Counted from the first letter of the stretch, positions 36,001-43,918 are shown. The stretch is 64,000 bases of DNA from an uncultured Phocaeicola sp. (GCA_944319745.1 CALUET010000023.1:186001-250000); one strand, 5' to 3'. Translations and numbers: made by a program. Notes: generated from the sequence alone by a model not told the origin.

Positions 36001-37512
36001 GCAGTGGCAGCGCTTGCACTGAAAGATTTTCGCCTGTATAATTACAATAACAATGCCTACATGTCTTTGTATAAACAACTCAGCAAAGACCGTACTTTAG
36101 AGGAATATTGTGTGCAAATGCAGCAGTCGGCAAGCAATAAGATCGTAGCGTTGGTCATGTTTTTACTGCTGGTTGTGGTTTGCTTGATAGGTTATTATTG
36201 GCTGTATTTGCGCCATCGTTTGCACTATCGTTACAATATAGAGCAAACTTTCTCCATAAATGAAGCCATTTTCTCGGCATCCCGTCCTGCGGATTTCCCG
36301 GGCGATGACATCGCTTTCCGAAATCTTTTGCTGAAACGTCTTTATGTCGAAATGAACGAACTGTTGCCTCTTTCCGATATGGCATTGGCAATATACGATG
36401 AAGAACGAAACGCTTTGCATTATACATTCCGTTCGACCGATTCCGACCGCGGTGAGTTGCGTGACAAACTTCAGAAAACTTTTGAGAAAAGAACGTCTTG
36501 CTGGCATGACAAGACCGGCTGGAGCGTCCTCCCTTTGTGTATGGAAACCGGGGGAAAGGCGCATTGCACCGGCGTGCTGGCGCTGAAAACAATCGGCCAG
36601 GATACCCGTGAGGAAGATAAATTGCTGGTAGAACTGATTGCGGGCAATTTGGCCGTGATGCTTTATAATATCGTTGTTCGGGTGAAAAGAAAGGATCATG
36701 ATATAGAACTGGCGCAGGATGAGGCCAGAAAAGTACGTCATGAAGAGAACTTTTTGCACGTACAAAATCTGGTATTGGACAATTGCTTATCGACGATAAA
36801 ACACGAAACTATTTATTATCCGAACCGAATAAAGACAATCGTCGAGCGTATGAATCATTCGGAAGGCGGAGATGCTGAGGAAGAAAGCATGCAGTTGCAG
36901 ACGATGGATGAACTGGTAAATTATTACAGGGACATCTTTGCTTTGCTTGCTCAATGTGCGTCTCGTCAGGCAGAGGAAGTTACGTTTCACCGTACCGATG
37001 TGAAGGTTTCCACCCTTACGGGACATGCTTTGAAATATATGCGGCGGCTTATGCGGAAATCGGCGGCGGAGATTACATTGGAAGTTGCCGGAGAAACAGA
37101 CATGACCGTGAAGGGGGATGAGATATTGCTGTGCTTCCTTCTTGAGAAGTTGCTTGACGAGGCGGTGAAACATCAAGAAAACGGAACGCTTCGATTGGCT
37201 GTCGGCAGACAGGATAATTTCGCGCGTTTCGATTTTATCGATATGCGTCGGAGTTATGCCGTCGGCGAATTGAATGAATTGTTTTATCCGGATAAAAAAA
37301 GAATGCGGTTGGACGATGCAAACAATCTGACGGGCACGGAATATCTGGTATGTAAACAAATTATTCGTGAGCACGATGAATACTCAGGATGGCGGGGATG
37401 CCGGATAAACGCGGAGCCGTTTGGAAAGAAAGGTTTTAAGGTATGGTTTACGATACCGTTAAGTTTTGGAAAACAAGAAACAGGAAATATAATCGGATAT
37501 GGAAAAGTTTAA
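33067..37512 (+). CDS. Tandem two-module sensor histidine kinase (DUF5112/DUF5113 type)
   Basis: A 1481-residue membrane sensor made of two similar modules. Module A: lipoprotein-like signal (LLSCCSRG), a TPR-like helical domain to about residue 430, membrane helix 441-462, a GAF-like domain, then a full HATPase with AENARKYT (about 739-746), DNGPG (769-773) and GHGFGL (809-814). No His stands where the H-box should be (SIVAGILPYI). Module B: a second lipobox-like GGTACSG (Cys875), a short helical sensor, membrane helix 1026-1047, a GAF-like region, a HisKA-like IKHETIYYP with His1246, and a degenerate HATPase whose N-box is LLDEAVKH with no glycine boxes. The response regulator gene overlaps its 3' end. 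I recall the DUF5112/5113 names for this type of Bacteroides protein. The ligand is unknown. Confidence 0.85.
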   Translation: MRAICFIRFVSALWIGLWLLSCCSRGNMRDELYWHVDSLNRFSYEMRYKDLDASARAADSACKLSGSYANLRSEALNNKGFCAFMYMDFEAASRLYRQASSASDNEIERLIADVGMMKICQRTSMNKEFYDYRNSALRRMKRIAEEAASITDAHDKQRLNYALSEFYIASGIYYYYLQQDKESMQAINSITESMLENDTAQRLYYEYMRGSGGMYEAATPDMVVKGEFGFLVDCYLKARSGGYIYFEANALQAMAELLNLKSNRILLEKERKGLLRLVNEKGLPTDSLPLFYANEALNLFKQYGDWYQISGAYRTIATYYNFENRPEKALPNLEKALNYVNLHHERRYHCNDTTDRLRTFVPAETKSVELKWITEEHILTVPEWITRLREQLSRTYAAMGCKFQSDYNRNIYLDLLDYTRQDKEIESRYAALEKETNQLNILFVLIIMGFGMSVVIFVFFNKRWRKRNRRYLSKLKSVLDLCQKITAAVPACAQSMDEVVDAVLLTIRDDFEHLFQTVDMKISVSGENIGGQEGNFTSFKLLSPGEKVPVGVLLLALSRPLGKEEKEMLRLILPYLAWTIANGLNLVTLDDERKRLEKEQYVHEQHLAEYKRQNIIKKACLSIVAGILPYIDRVVNEVAKLKSAEYARKPEVKKEKLRYITELIEKINEYNDILAMWIKMRQGALNLNIETFDLDDLFAVIRKGKRAFDVKHQELVVEPTALSVKADKALTLFMINTLAENARKYTQDGGRIEVNAAEGDTYVEVSVTDNGPGLSEEDVHRILHEKVYDSGNIGLDTAVDVQALKKQKGHGFGLMNCRGIIEKYRKTNALFDVCTFAVESTPGRGSRFYFRLPKGVRKILSVVIFLGVLLGGTACSGEKPLVDPGESADVFRRDSLLSRANDYANCVYSCNVEGYYADALLYADSAFYYLNCDYTEHSGRGSTPLLKLFDEETVAEEVWFAQGFDTDYYILLDIRNEVAVAALALKDFRLYNYNNNAYMSLYKQLSKDRTLEEYCVQMQQSASNKIVALVMFLLLVVVCLIGYYWLYLRHRLHYRYNIEQTFSINEAIFSASRPADFPGDDIAFRNLLLKRLYVEMNELLPLSDMALAIYDEERNALHYTFRSTDSDRGELRDKLQKTFEKRTSCWHDKTGWSVLPLCMETGGKAHCTGVLALKTIGQDTREEDKLLVELIAGNLAVMLYNIVVRVKRKDHDIELAQDEARKVRHEENFLHVQNLVLDNCLSTIKHETIYYPNRIKTIVERMNHSEGGDAEEESMQLQTMDELVNYYRDIFALLAQCASRQAEEVTFHRTDVKVSTLTGHALKYMRRLMRKSAAEITLEVAGETDMTVKGDEILLCFLLEKLLDEAVKHQENGTLRLAVGRQDNFARFDFIDMRRSYAVGELNELFYPDKKRMRLDDANNLTGTEYLVCKQIIREHDEYSGWRGCRINAEPFGKKGFKVWFTIPLSFGKQETGNIIGYGKV

Positions 37513-38221
37513 AGTAATTATTGTAGAAGATGTAAAGTTGGAGCTGAAGGGAACCGAGGAAATCTTCCGGCACGAAATACCGGAAGCCGAGGTAATAGGT
37601 ACGGCAATGACCGAAGGAGAGTTCTGGGATTTGCTGGAAAAACAGATTCCGGATCTGGTTCTTTTAGATTTAGGACTGGGAGGTTCTACAACAATCGGGG
37701 TGGACATTTGTGCACGTTTACGGAAAGAATATCCGGATTTGAAGGTACTGATTTTTACAGGAGAGGTGTTGAATGAAAAATTATGGGTAGATGTTTTGGA
37801 CGCGGGTGCCGATGGAATCATCTTGAAAACGGGAGAATTGCTTACGCCGATCGACGTGCAGGCGGTGATGAGTGGAAAGAAATTTGTGTTTAATTACCCG
37901 ATAATGGAGAAAATCCTGGAGCGCTTTAAACAATCGGTAGCCGTGGAACAGCGCAGACAGGAGGCAATTATCAGTTACGACATCGATGAATACGATGAAA
38001 GATTATTGCGTCATTTGGCTTTAGGATATACAAAAGAAATGATAACGAACCTTAAAGCAATGCCTTTTGGCGTGAAGTCTTTGGAAAAACGTCAGAACGA
38101 TTTGGTCAATCGCCTGTTTCGTCCGGATGAAAGAACGGGAATCAATGCCTGTCGGCTGGTGACACGTGCATTCGAATTACGCATTCTTGATATTGATAAT
38201 TTGGAACCCGATGAAGAATAA
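37499..38221 (+). CDS. Response regulator with degenerate LuxR-like output domain
   Basis: A 240-residue response regulator partner of the tandem kinase. The receiver (residues 1-125) has the acidic pair Glu10-Asp11, phosphoacceptor Asp57 in LVLLDLGLGG, Thr in VLIFTGE and Lys in GIILKTGE, so all catalytic residues are present. The output region (about 150-235) has YDERLLRHLALGYTKEMITN then GVKSLEKRQNDLVNRL, which resembles a LuxR-type helix-turn-helix, though divergent. Its start overlaps the kinase gene by 14 bases, and the next gene overlaps its stop by 11. DNA targets are unknown. Confidence 0.88.
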   Translation: MEKFKVIIVEDVKLELKGTEEIFRHEIPEAEVIGTAMTEGEFWDLLEKQIPDLVLLDLGLGGSTTIGVDICARLRKEYPDLKVLIFTGEVLNEKLWVDVLDAGADGIILKTGELLTPIDVQAVMSGKKFVFNYPIMEKILERFKQSVAVEQRRQEAIISYDIDEYDERLLRHLALGYTKEMITNLKAMPFGVKSLEKRQNDLVNRLFRPDERTGINACRLVTRAFELRILDIDNLEPDEE

Positions 38222-38909
38222 AACCTTTTTGCATCCGGCGGTCGTATTTTTCTTTTTGACATTGCTGGTCGCATTTTTCTCATGGGTAGGTAATATTTAC
38301 GGTTGGACAGGCGTACAGAGTTTGTTCGGCGCCGAAGGCTTGCGCTGGTTTTTCCGCAGTGTTAAAGATAATTTCTTGCAGTCGCCGGTCTTGGGAGACG
38401 TGTTGATATTGCTCCCGTCACTTGGCCTTTTCCTGCATACCGGCTTGGGAAATATAATAAGGTGTAGACTGGCTTTGAAAAACAATTTCTCGCGTAAGGA
38501 AAAACGTGCCTGTACGGCTGCAGTTGTTGCCCTTGTGTTGTATATAATAACGGTATCTTTGTTGGCATGGGGGCCTGTGTTGCGCAATGTTACGGGAAGC
38601 CTTTTCCATTCTCCGTTCAGTGAAGGGTTTAGTTTTATGCTATCTTTGGGAATAGCTCTCGTGGCCATTGTTTACGGTTATGCAAGCGATGCTTACAGAA
38701 CAATCTGTAATGTGGTGGAAGGCATGGCGTATGGTTTCAAATATTTTGCCGGTTATTTGATAACATTATTGTTTGCCGTGCTGTTCTTTAATGTGTTTTA
38801 TTACACAGGGTTGGCGTCCTTGTGGATAAAATCTCCCGAAGTATTCAATGTTTTATATGCAACTTGTTGCTTGCTTCCCCTGTTATATAAAGACACTTAT
38901 TGCAAGTGA
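38211..38909 (+). CDS. Polytopic membrane protein, AbgT-like in part
   Basis: A 232-residue protein with about six membrane helices, including HPAVVFFFLTLLVAFFSWVG, LGDVLILLPSLGLFLHTGLG and VALVLYIITVSLLAWG. The first part resembles the N-terminus of AbgT-type (aminobenzoyl-glutamate) transporters, but the protein is less than half the length of that family, so transport activity is uncertain. The ATG at 38211 overlaps the stop of the response regulator, so the two are translationally coupled. This arrangement suggests it works with, or is sensed by, the kinase system. Confidence 0.7.
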   Translation: MKNKTFLHPAVVFFFLTLLVAFFSWVGNIYGWTGVQSLFGAEGLRWFFRSVKDNFLQSPVLGDVLILLPSLGLFLHTGLGNIIRCRLALKNNFSRKEKRACTAAVVALVLYIITVSLLAWGPVLRNVTGSLFHSPFSEGFSFMLSLGIALVAIVYGYASDAYRTICNVVEGMAYGFKYFAGYLITLLFAVLFFNVFYYTGLASLWIKSPEVFNVLYATCCLLPLLYKDTYCK

Positions 38910-38953
38910 TATAATTATTTTACGGAAAAGATATACATTTTGATTTTAAGTTT

Positions 38954-38961
38954 TACCTTTG
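38954..38961 (+). promoter_or_regulatory. Promoter -7 box for the TlpA-like gene (TACCTTTG)
   Basis: TACCTTTG lies 29 bases before the start at 38990. A TTTG at 38939-38942 is too close to be an ideal -33 box. Confidence 0.55.
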
Positions 38962-38989
38962 CCGAATAAATTCTTTAAACAAAAACAAA

Positions 38990-40090
38990 ATGAGGAAAAT
39001 TATTTTAATGGCGGCTGCCTGCTTAATGGCATTCGTTTCCTGTCAAGAAAAAAACAGTTATACGATTAAAGGAACGGTGGAAGGTGTTGCAGATGGCGAC
39101 ACAATTTATTTACAAGATTGGGTAGACAATCATTTTGTTAAGGTTGATTCTACTGTAGTAAAAGGCGGTTCTTTTGAATTTACCGGCGTCCCCGACTCGA
39201 CAACTCTCGTTCGTTATGTTACATATATGAACGATAATGTGCAGATGTTGGCGTTGACTTTTATGGAACGCGGAACAATCAATGTGGAACTGAAGCAACA
39301 GAAAAGTAAGATTTCCGGTACGTTGTGTAACGATGCTTATCAGAAATTTACAGAAAGATACGATTCTGTGGCTAAGGTAATGCAAGATTTATACAGAAAG
39401 ACGATGACTGATTCGGTTTTAACCGAGCAGCAACATAAGGATTTGGAGATGGAAATCGATAAAAAGGGGGAAGAAGCTTTGGATATGATTTACCACTCTA
39501 TAGAAGAAAACATAGGAAATGCGATGGGATTGCAGACGTTGCTTACCTTCGGAGCTTCCTTTACTCCCGACCGGATATTGCCGTTAATTGATAAAGTTCC
39601 GGCCATTTATGCAAACAATGATGAACTGGTTGCCATGAAAGAACACTTCCAGGTGCTGGAAAATACGTGGGAAGGCAAGAAGTTTGTCGATTTCACCATG
39701 TCTACTCCTGGCGGGAAAGAAGTGAAATTGTCGGATTATGTTTCTAAAAACAAATACACCTTGGTCGACTTTTGGGCAAGCTGGTGTGGCCCTTGCCGCG
39801 CTGAAATGCCATTGGTGGTGAAGATGTATAACCAATACAAAGCCAAAGGACTCGGCATTGTGGGCGTATCTTTGGACAATAATCTCGACAGCTGGAAGAA
39901 AGGCATTCAGGCTCTTGGCATAACTTGGCCGCAAATGTCCGACTTGAAAGGCTGGCAATGTGAAGGAGCGAAACTCTATGGTGTCCGCAGTATCCCGCAT
40001 ACAATTCTGATTTCTCAGGACGGAACTATTGTAAAACGCGATCTTCAAGGTTATAAACTTCTTATTGAAGTAGAGAAATTATTAAATTGA
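38990..40090 (+). CDS. TlpA-like thioredoxin lipoprotein with DUF4369 domain
   Basis: A 366-residue exported thiol-disulfide oxidoreductase. The lipobox is MAFVSC (Cys19 region). The N-terminal DUF4369-type beta domain begins YTIKGTVEGVADGDTIYLQD. A helical linker follows. The C-terminal AhpC/TSA-TlpA thioredoxin fold contains VDFWASWCGPCRAEMPLV, with the redox pair CGPC, and the cis-Pro segment VRSIPHTILI. Such proteins reduce cysteines of periplasmic or cytochrome partners. The partner is not evident here. A strong hairpin lies about 144 bases downstream. Confidence 0.92.
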   Translation: MRKIILMAAACLMAFVSCQEKNSYTIKGTVEGVADGDTIYLQDWVDNHFVKVDSTVVKGGSFEFTGVPDSTTLVRYVTYMNDNVQMLALTFMERGTINVELKQQKSKISGTLCNDAYQKFTERYDSVAKVMQDLYRKTMTDSVLTEQQHKDLEMEIDKKGEEALDMIYHSIEENIGNAMGLQTLLTFGASFTPDRILPLIDKVPAIYANNDELVAMKEHFQVLENTWEGKKFVDFTMSTPGGKEVKLSDYVSKNKYTLVDFWASWCGPCRAEMPLVVKMYNQYKAKGLGIVGVSLDNNLDSWKKGIQALGITWPQMSDLKGWQCEGAKLYGVRSIPHTILISQDGTIVKRDLQGYKLLIEVEKLLN

Positions 40091-40233
40091 TTTCAGGAGG
40101 AATCCCCGCTTTTTACTCCCGGATAAATTGAGAATTTTTGTTTAATAAGAGGGCCTGTAAGCGTAAGAAGCAGAATATTTTATTGAAAACAACCCGAAAA
40201 TAAAATTTTACATACGGGTTAAATTGCGGGAAT

Positions 40234-40284
40234 AACGCAAACATTTCTTTGATAAAATTGAGGAAATGTTTGCGTTTGTTTTTG
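40234..40284 (+). terminator. Terminator after the TlpA-like gene, overlapping the next promoter
   Basis: AACGCAAACATTTC (40234-40247) and GAAATGTTTGCGTT (40263-40276) form a perfect 14-bp stem with a 15-base loop, and TGTTTTTG follows. The right arm and T run overlap the -33 box of the sigma-factor promoter. The rest of the 411-base gap (40091-40500) holds that promoter and an untranslated leader of about 190 bases without recognised content. Confidence 0.8.
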
Positions 40285-40303
40285 ATAAAATTTTATATCT
40301 TCG
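40275..40303 (+). promoter_or_regulatory. Promoter of the ECF sigma gene (TTTG-N17-TATCTTCG)
   Basis: TTTG (40275-40278) and TATCTTCG (40296-40303) are separated by 17 bases. The -7 box differs from consensus at one base (C for T). The start codon is about 198 bases downstream, so the transcript would have a long leader. Confidence 0.5.
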
Positions 40304-40500
40304 CGTTCCATAAATCGATACTTGGAAAACATTAATAGAAACTTTTAGCGGAGTTATGTTAAGTTTACCCGAAAGTAGGATTTATCTTTTTCCTAATGTT
40401 AAACTTAATATTTCTGGAAACGGAATGTTTCTTTTCGCCTTTTACCTTAAAACTAAGTATGAAGAAATGATACTGTTCTCAGGAATAAAAAAAGAACAGT

Positions 40501-41085
40501 ATGGTCCAATTAAAAAACTTATCAGACAAAGAGCTGGTCATGGCTTATGTTTCTCAGCATTCGACGGGAGCTTTTAATATTTTATTGACACGTTATGCGG
40601 AGTTTATAAAGGGATTGATAGCAAGCAAAGTATTTGATACGGACGAACAGGCCGATCTTTTTCAGGAAATATCGGTACGTTTGTATGCAAACCTGAAGGA
40701 AAAATACCGGGAAGAAGGGCGCTTTCATTCCTGGTTGTGCTGTTTGGTGTCGAACCATTTGATCAGCTATTTCCGGAAAAAACAAAAGGAACCCGATATG
40801 ATTGTGGCTAATTTTGACTGGATGAAAGTGACTTATGTCAGAAATGGCGACTGCTTGGAGAATGAACGGGTGCTGTCTGTACTGGAAGATGTGCTGGGAA
40901 CAATGGGAGAAGACATGCAGGAAGCTTTTCGCATGAAGTTTTACGAAGGATTGACTTACAGGCAAATTGCGGAGCGGAAAAACATTCCGTTGAGCACTCT
41001 GAATAAACGTTTTTGGCGAGCATTGCAATATTTGAGGAAAGAGATGCAGGCGAAAGGAATTACTGCTGCTTCGTATCATTACTGA
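40501..41085 (+). CDS. ECF-type RNA polymerase sigma factor
   Basis: A 194-residue sigma-70 family factor of the extracytoplasmic-function class. Region 2 contains FDTDEQADLFQEISVRLYAN and RFHSWLCCLVSNHLISYFRK. Region 4 contains MKFYEGLTYRQIAERKNIPL followed by STLNKRFWRALQYLRKEM, a typical helix-turn-helix. No FecR-like or other anti-sigma gene is next to it, unlike most polysaccharide-utilisation sigma factors of Bacteroides. The downstream gene is rseC of the rnf cluster, 131 bases away with its own promoter candidate. The target regulon is unknown. Confidence 0.93.
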   Translation: MVQLKNLSDKELVMAYVSQHSTGAFNILLTRYAEFIKGLIASKVFDTDEQADLFQEISVRLYANLKEKYREEGRFHSWLCCLVSNHLISYFRKKQKEPDMIVANFDWMKVTYVRNGDCLENERVLSVLEDVLGTMGEDMQEAFRMKFYEGLTYRQIAERKNIPLSTLNKRFWRALQYLRKEMQAKGITAASYHY

Positions 41086-41178
41086 AGGTTAGCCGTAAGC
41101 GGGTAAAAAGCGCCTGTTTTTTTGCTTTTTTTAATAGGAAAAATGATAGCTTCTTTACTATTGATGCAATATTTGTCG

Positions 41179-41186
41179 TACATTTG
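41179..41186 (+). promoter_or_regulatory. Promoter -7 box for rseC-rnf (TACATTTG)
   Basis: TACATTTG fits TAnnTTTG and lies 31 bases before the rseC start at 41217, which supports that start over the ATG at 41013 inside the sigma gene. Confidence 0.55.
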
Positions 41187-41216
41187 TTGTGTATTCGTAA
41201 GCTGAATATTACAAAA

Positions 41217-41645
41217 ATGGTAACTAAGATCAAACATCTAGGTATTGTGGAAAACATCGAAAATTCCTGTCTTACGGTAAGAATCGTGCAGGCATCTGCT
41301 TGTGCTGCCTGCAATGCAAAAGCTCAATGTCGGGCATCCGATACGAAAGAGAAGCTGGTTGATGTGCTAAATCTTCAGAATATTCCTTGTCATATAGGCG
41401 AACATGTTTCGATAACGGGAACCACATCCATGGGAATGAAAGCCGTACTTTTGGCTTTTGTCATACCGTTTATGATTGTATGTGGCGTATTGTTTGGGGC
41501 AATGTATCTGACGGATGGCAATGAAATGTTGTCGGCAGTTGTTTCATTGATGGCATTGGTTCCTTATTATTTTATCATATATTTGGTGAGGAAGCGGTTA
41601 AAAAAAGTATTTATATTTACCTTAGATTCTGTAGAAGAACAATAA
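41217..41645 (+). CDS. rseC: RseC family membrane protein of the Rnf cluster
   Basis: A 142-residue inner-membrane protein of the RseC/MucC family, usually encoded with Rnf/Rsx complexes. The N-terminal part has the four-cysteine pattern CAACNAKAQC (about residues 25-34, plus Cys50 region). Two membrane helices follow, KAVLLAFVIPFMIVCGVLFG and VVSLMALVPYYFIIYLV. I start it at 41217 (MVTKIKHLG), because the open frame further upstream overlaps the sigma gene. It precedes rnfB by 19 bases. In E. coli RseC and Rsx help keep SoxR reduced; no SoxR is seen here. Confidence 0.88.
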   Translation: MVTKIKHLGIVENIENSCLTVRIVQASACAACNAKAQCRASDTKEKLVDVLNLQNIPCHIGEHVSITGTTSMGMKAVLLAFVIPFMIVCGVLFGAMYLTDGNEMLSAVVSLMALVPYYFIIYLVRKRLKKVFIFTLDSVEEQ

Positions 41646-41664
41646 ACAAACTAACTTATTATTT

Positions 41665-42534
41665 ATGGATTTGGTTTTAATTGCAGTAATTTCTTTGGGT
41701 CTTATCGGCTTGATTTCTGCGATAATCCTGTTTGTGGTATCGAAAAAGTTTGCAGTTTACGAAGATCCGCGGGTGGCTCGTGTTTCCGAAGTTCTGCCTC
41801 AGGCTAATTGTGGAGGCTGTGGTTTTCCCGGATGCTCGGGTTTTGCTTCGGCATGCGTGAAGGCCTCTTCTTTGGAAGGTAAGTTCTGTCCGGTGGGAGG
41901 ACAGGCGGTGATGGATAAAGTTGCCGGCATCTTAGGATTGAAGGCCGTGGTCTCCGAACCGAAAGTTGCCGTTGTTCGGTGTAACGGAACGTGTGAAAAT
42001 CGTCCTCGCATTACGGAGTATGACGGAGTTTCTTCGTGTGCTGTGGCAAATCTTACTTATGGAGGAGAGACAGGCTGCTCGTTCGGATGTTTGGGATGCG
42101 GCGATTGTGTTTCGGTTTGTCAGTTTGATGCGATTCACATGAATGCGGAAACCGGTTTGCCTGAGGTGGACGAAAAAAAATGTACCGCGTGCGGTGCATG
42201 TGAAAAAGCTTGTCCGCGACACATAATAGAGTTGCGTCCGCGAGGAAAGAATGGCCGCCGCGTATATGTGCAATGCGTCAATAAAGAAAAAGGAGCCGTT
42301 GCGCGAAAGGAATGTACGGCGGCTTGTATCGGGTGCGGCAAGTGCGTGAAAGCATGTCCTTTCGACGCAATTGAAATGGAAAGCAATTTGGCTTATATAG
42401 ATCCTGTGAAATGTAGGTCATGTCGTAAGTGTGAATTGGAATGTCCGCAAGGAGCAATTGTGGCAAAGAACTTCCCTTCTCGTAAAAAGAAGGCGGAGGA
42501 GGAAACGATTCTTTCTGAAACTTCGACAAACTGA
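41665..42534 (+). CDS. rnfB: Rnf complex subunit B, multi-cluster ferredoxin
   Basis: The iron-sulfur subunit that takes electrons from reduced ferredoxin into the Rnf complex. 289 residues. One N-terminal membrane anchor is followed by the CGGCGFPGCSGFASAC 4Fe-4S domain (about residues 49-64). Four CxxCxxCxxxCP-type motifs then follow: CLGCGDCVSVCQ, CTACGACEKACP, CIGCGKCVKACP and CRSCRKCELECP. This gives space for about five clusters, more than the E. coli RsxB type with two ferredoxin motifs. It is second in the rnf cluster. Confidence 0.95.
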   Translation: MDLVLIAVISLGLIGLISAIILFVVSKKFAVYEDPRVARVSEVLPQANCGGCGFPGCSGFASACVKASSLEGKFCPVGGQAVMDKVAGILGLKAVVSEPKVAVVRCNGTCENRPRITEYDGVSSCAVANLTYGGETGCSFGCLGCGDCVSVCQFDAIHMNAETGLPEVDEKKCTACGACEKACPRHIIELRPRGKNGRRVYVQCVNKEKGAVARKECTAACIGCGKCVKACPFDAIEMESNLAYIDPVKCRSCRKCELECPQGAIVAKNFPSRKKKAEEETILSETSTN

Positions 42535-42580
42535 TGCTGAACATAATCCTTAAATTAACCGTGTTAATACAATTATTATC

Positions 42581-43918
42581 GTGAAGACATTTCGAATAGG
42601 CGGGGTTCACCCTGCAGAAAATAAGTTATCTGCTGGTAAAGCGATCGGAATACTTCCGGTTCCGGAACGGGCGGTTTTTCCTCTATCGCAACATATCGGT
42701 GCACCGGCAATCCCCGTTGTTGAGAAAGGCGATCGGGTGAAAGTGGGGACAAAAATAGCAGAAGCCGGAGGTTTTGTTTCGGCCTGTGTTTATTCGTCCG
42801 TGTCGGGGGTGGTAAATAAAATTGATAATATAATTGATGCGAGCGGTTATTCTAAACCAGCCATCTTCATCGATGTGGAAGGAGATGAGTGGGAAGAATC
42901 GATAGACCGCTCTTCTTCTTTGATAAAGACCTGCGACTTTTCGTCGGAAGAAATCGTCAAAAAAATAAAAGATGCCGGGATTGTAGGTATGGGAGGAGCA
43001 TGTTTTCCCACACATGTCAAGTTGTCTCCTCCGCCGGGCTGCGCGGCCGAGTGCATTCTTATCAATGCTGTGGAATGTGAGCCGTATCTTACTGCCGATC
43101 ATCGCCTGATGCTTGAGAAAGGAGATGAGGTATTGGTCGGTGTAACATTGCTGATGAAGGCAGTAAAGGTGAAGAAGGCTTACATTGGCATTGAAAGCAA
43201 TAAACCGGATGCCATACGGCTTTTGCAGGAAAAGGCTGCGTCTTACGAAGGGATAGAAGTCGTGCCTCTGAAAGTAAAATATCCGCAAGGCGGGGAAAAG
43301 CAGTTGATCGATGCCATAATCGGCCGCCGGGTTCCACCGCCTCCCGCCATTCCTATTAATGTAGGAGCGGTAGTTCAGAATGTAGGGACCGCGTTTGCCG
43401 TGTATGAAGCCGTGCAGAAAAATAAACCTTTATTCGAACGTGTCGTAACCGTTACGGGGAAATCGGTGTTGAAGCCTTCGAACTTTTTGGTACGCATGGG
43501 GACGCCTATGAAACAACTTGTCGATGCGGCCGGTGGATTGCCGGAAGATGCTGCGAAAATAATAGCAGGCGGTCCGATGATGGGCAAGGCGTTGGCAAAT
43601 CTTGATGTGCCCGTTTGCAAAGGTTCGTCAGGGCTTTTGGTGATGACAAAGGCGGAAGCCCGCCGCTCGGAACCGCAGCCGTGCATCCGTTGTGCGAAGT
43701 GTGTGACCGTATGTCCCATGGGCTTGGAACCATTTTTATTGGCAACTTGTTCGGCACACGGCTATTGGGAGAGGGTAGAGCATGAGATGATTATGTCATG
43801 TATTGAGTGTGGATCGTGCCAGTTTACGTGTCCTTCTCATCGTCCGATCCTCGACTACATCCGTTTGGGTAAGGGAAAAGTGAGTGGTATAATTCGAGCA
43901 CGTAATACAAAGAAGTAA
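42581..43918 (+). CDS. rnfC: Rnf complex subunit C (NADH-binding)
   Basis: The peripheral subunit that exchanges electrons with NAD(H), 445 residues. An N-terminal barrel-sandwich domain (GGVHPAENKLSAGKA) is followed by the Complex I 51-kDa-like FMN/NAD domain with GMGGACFPTHVKLSPP (about residue 137) and INAVECEPYLTADHRLM. SLBB-like and C-terminal 4Fe-4S motifs are CIRCAKCVTVCPMG and CIECGSCQFTCPSH. It follows rnfB by 46 bases and precedes rnfD by 15. Confidence 0.96.
   Translation: MKTFRIGGVHPAENKLSAGKAIGILPVPERAVFPLSQHIGAPAIPVVEKGDRVKVGTKIAEAGGFVSACVYSSVSGVVNKIDNIIDASGYSKPAIFIDVEGDEWEESIDRSSSLIKTCDFSSEEIVKKIKDAGIVGMGGACFPTHVKLSPPPGCAAECILINAVECEPYLTADHRLMLEKGDEVLVGVTLLMKAVKVKKAYIGIESNKPDAIRLLQEKAASYEGIEVVPLKVKYPQGGEKQLIDAIIGRRVPPPPAIPINVGAVVQNVGTAFAVYEAVQKNKPLFERVVTVTGKSVLKPSNFLVRMGTPMKQLVDAAGGLPEDAAKIIAGGPMMGKALANLDVPVCKGSSGLLVMTKAEARRSEPQPCIRCAKCVTVCPMGLEPFLLATCSAHGYWERVEHEMIMSCIECGSCQFTCPSHRPILDYIRLGKGKVSGIIRARNTKK

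Noticed and set aside
35119-36765. Several minus-strand frames of 120-200 residues inside the sensor kinase
   Set aside because: All lie opposite conserved HATPase and GAF-like coding sequence and lack family features.
40356-40577. 73-residue frame (MLSLPESRIYLF...) before and into the sigma factor gene
   Set aside because: It overlaps the sigma gene start in another frame, has no family resemblance and a mixed composition. It may be just the untranslated leader.
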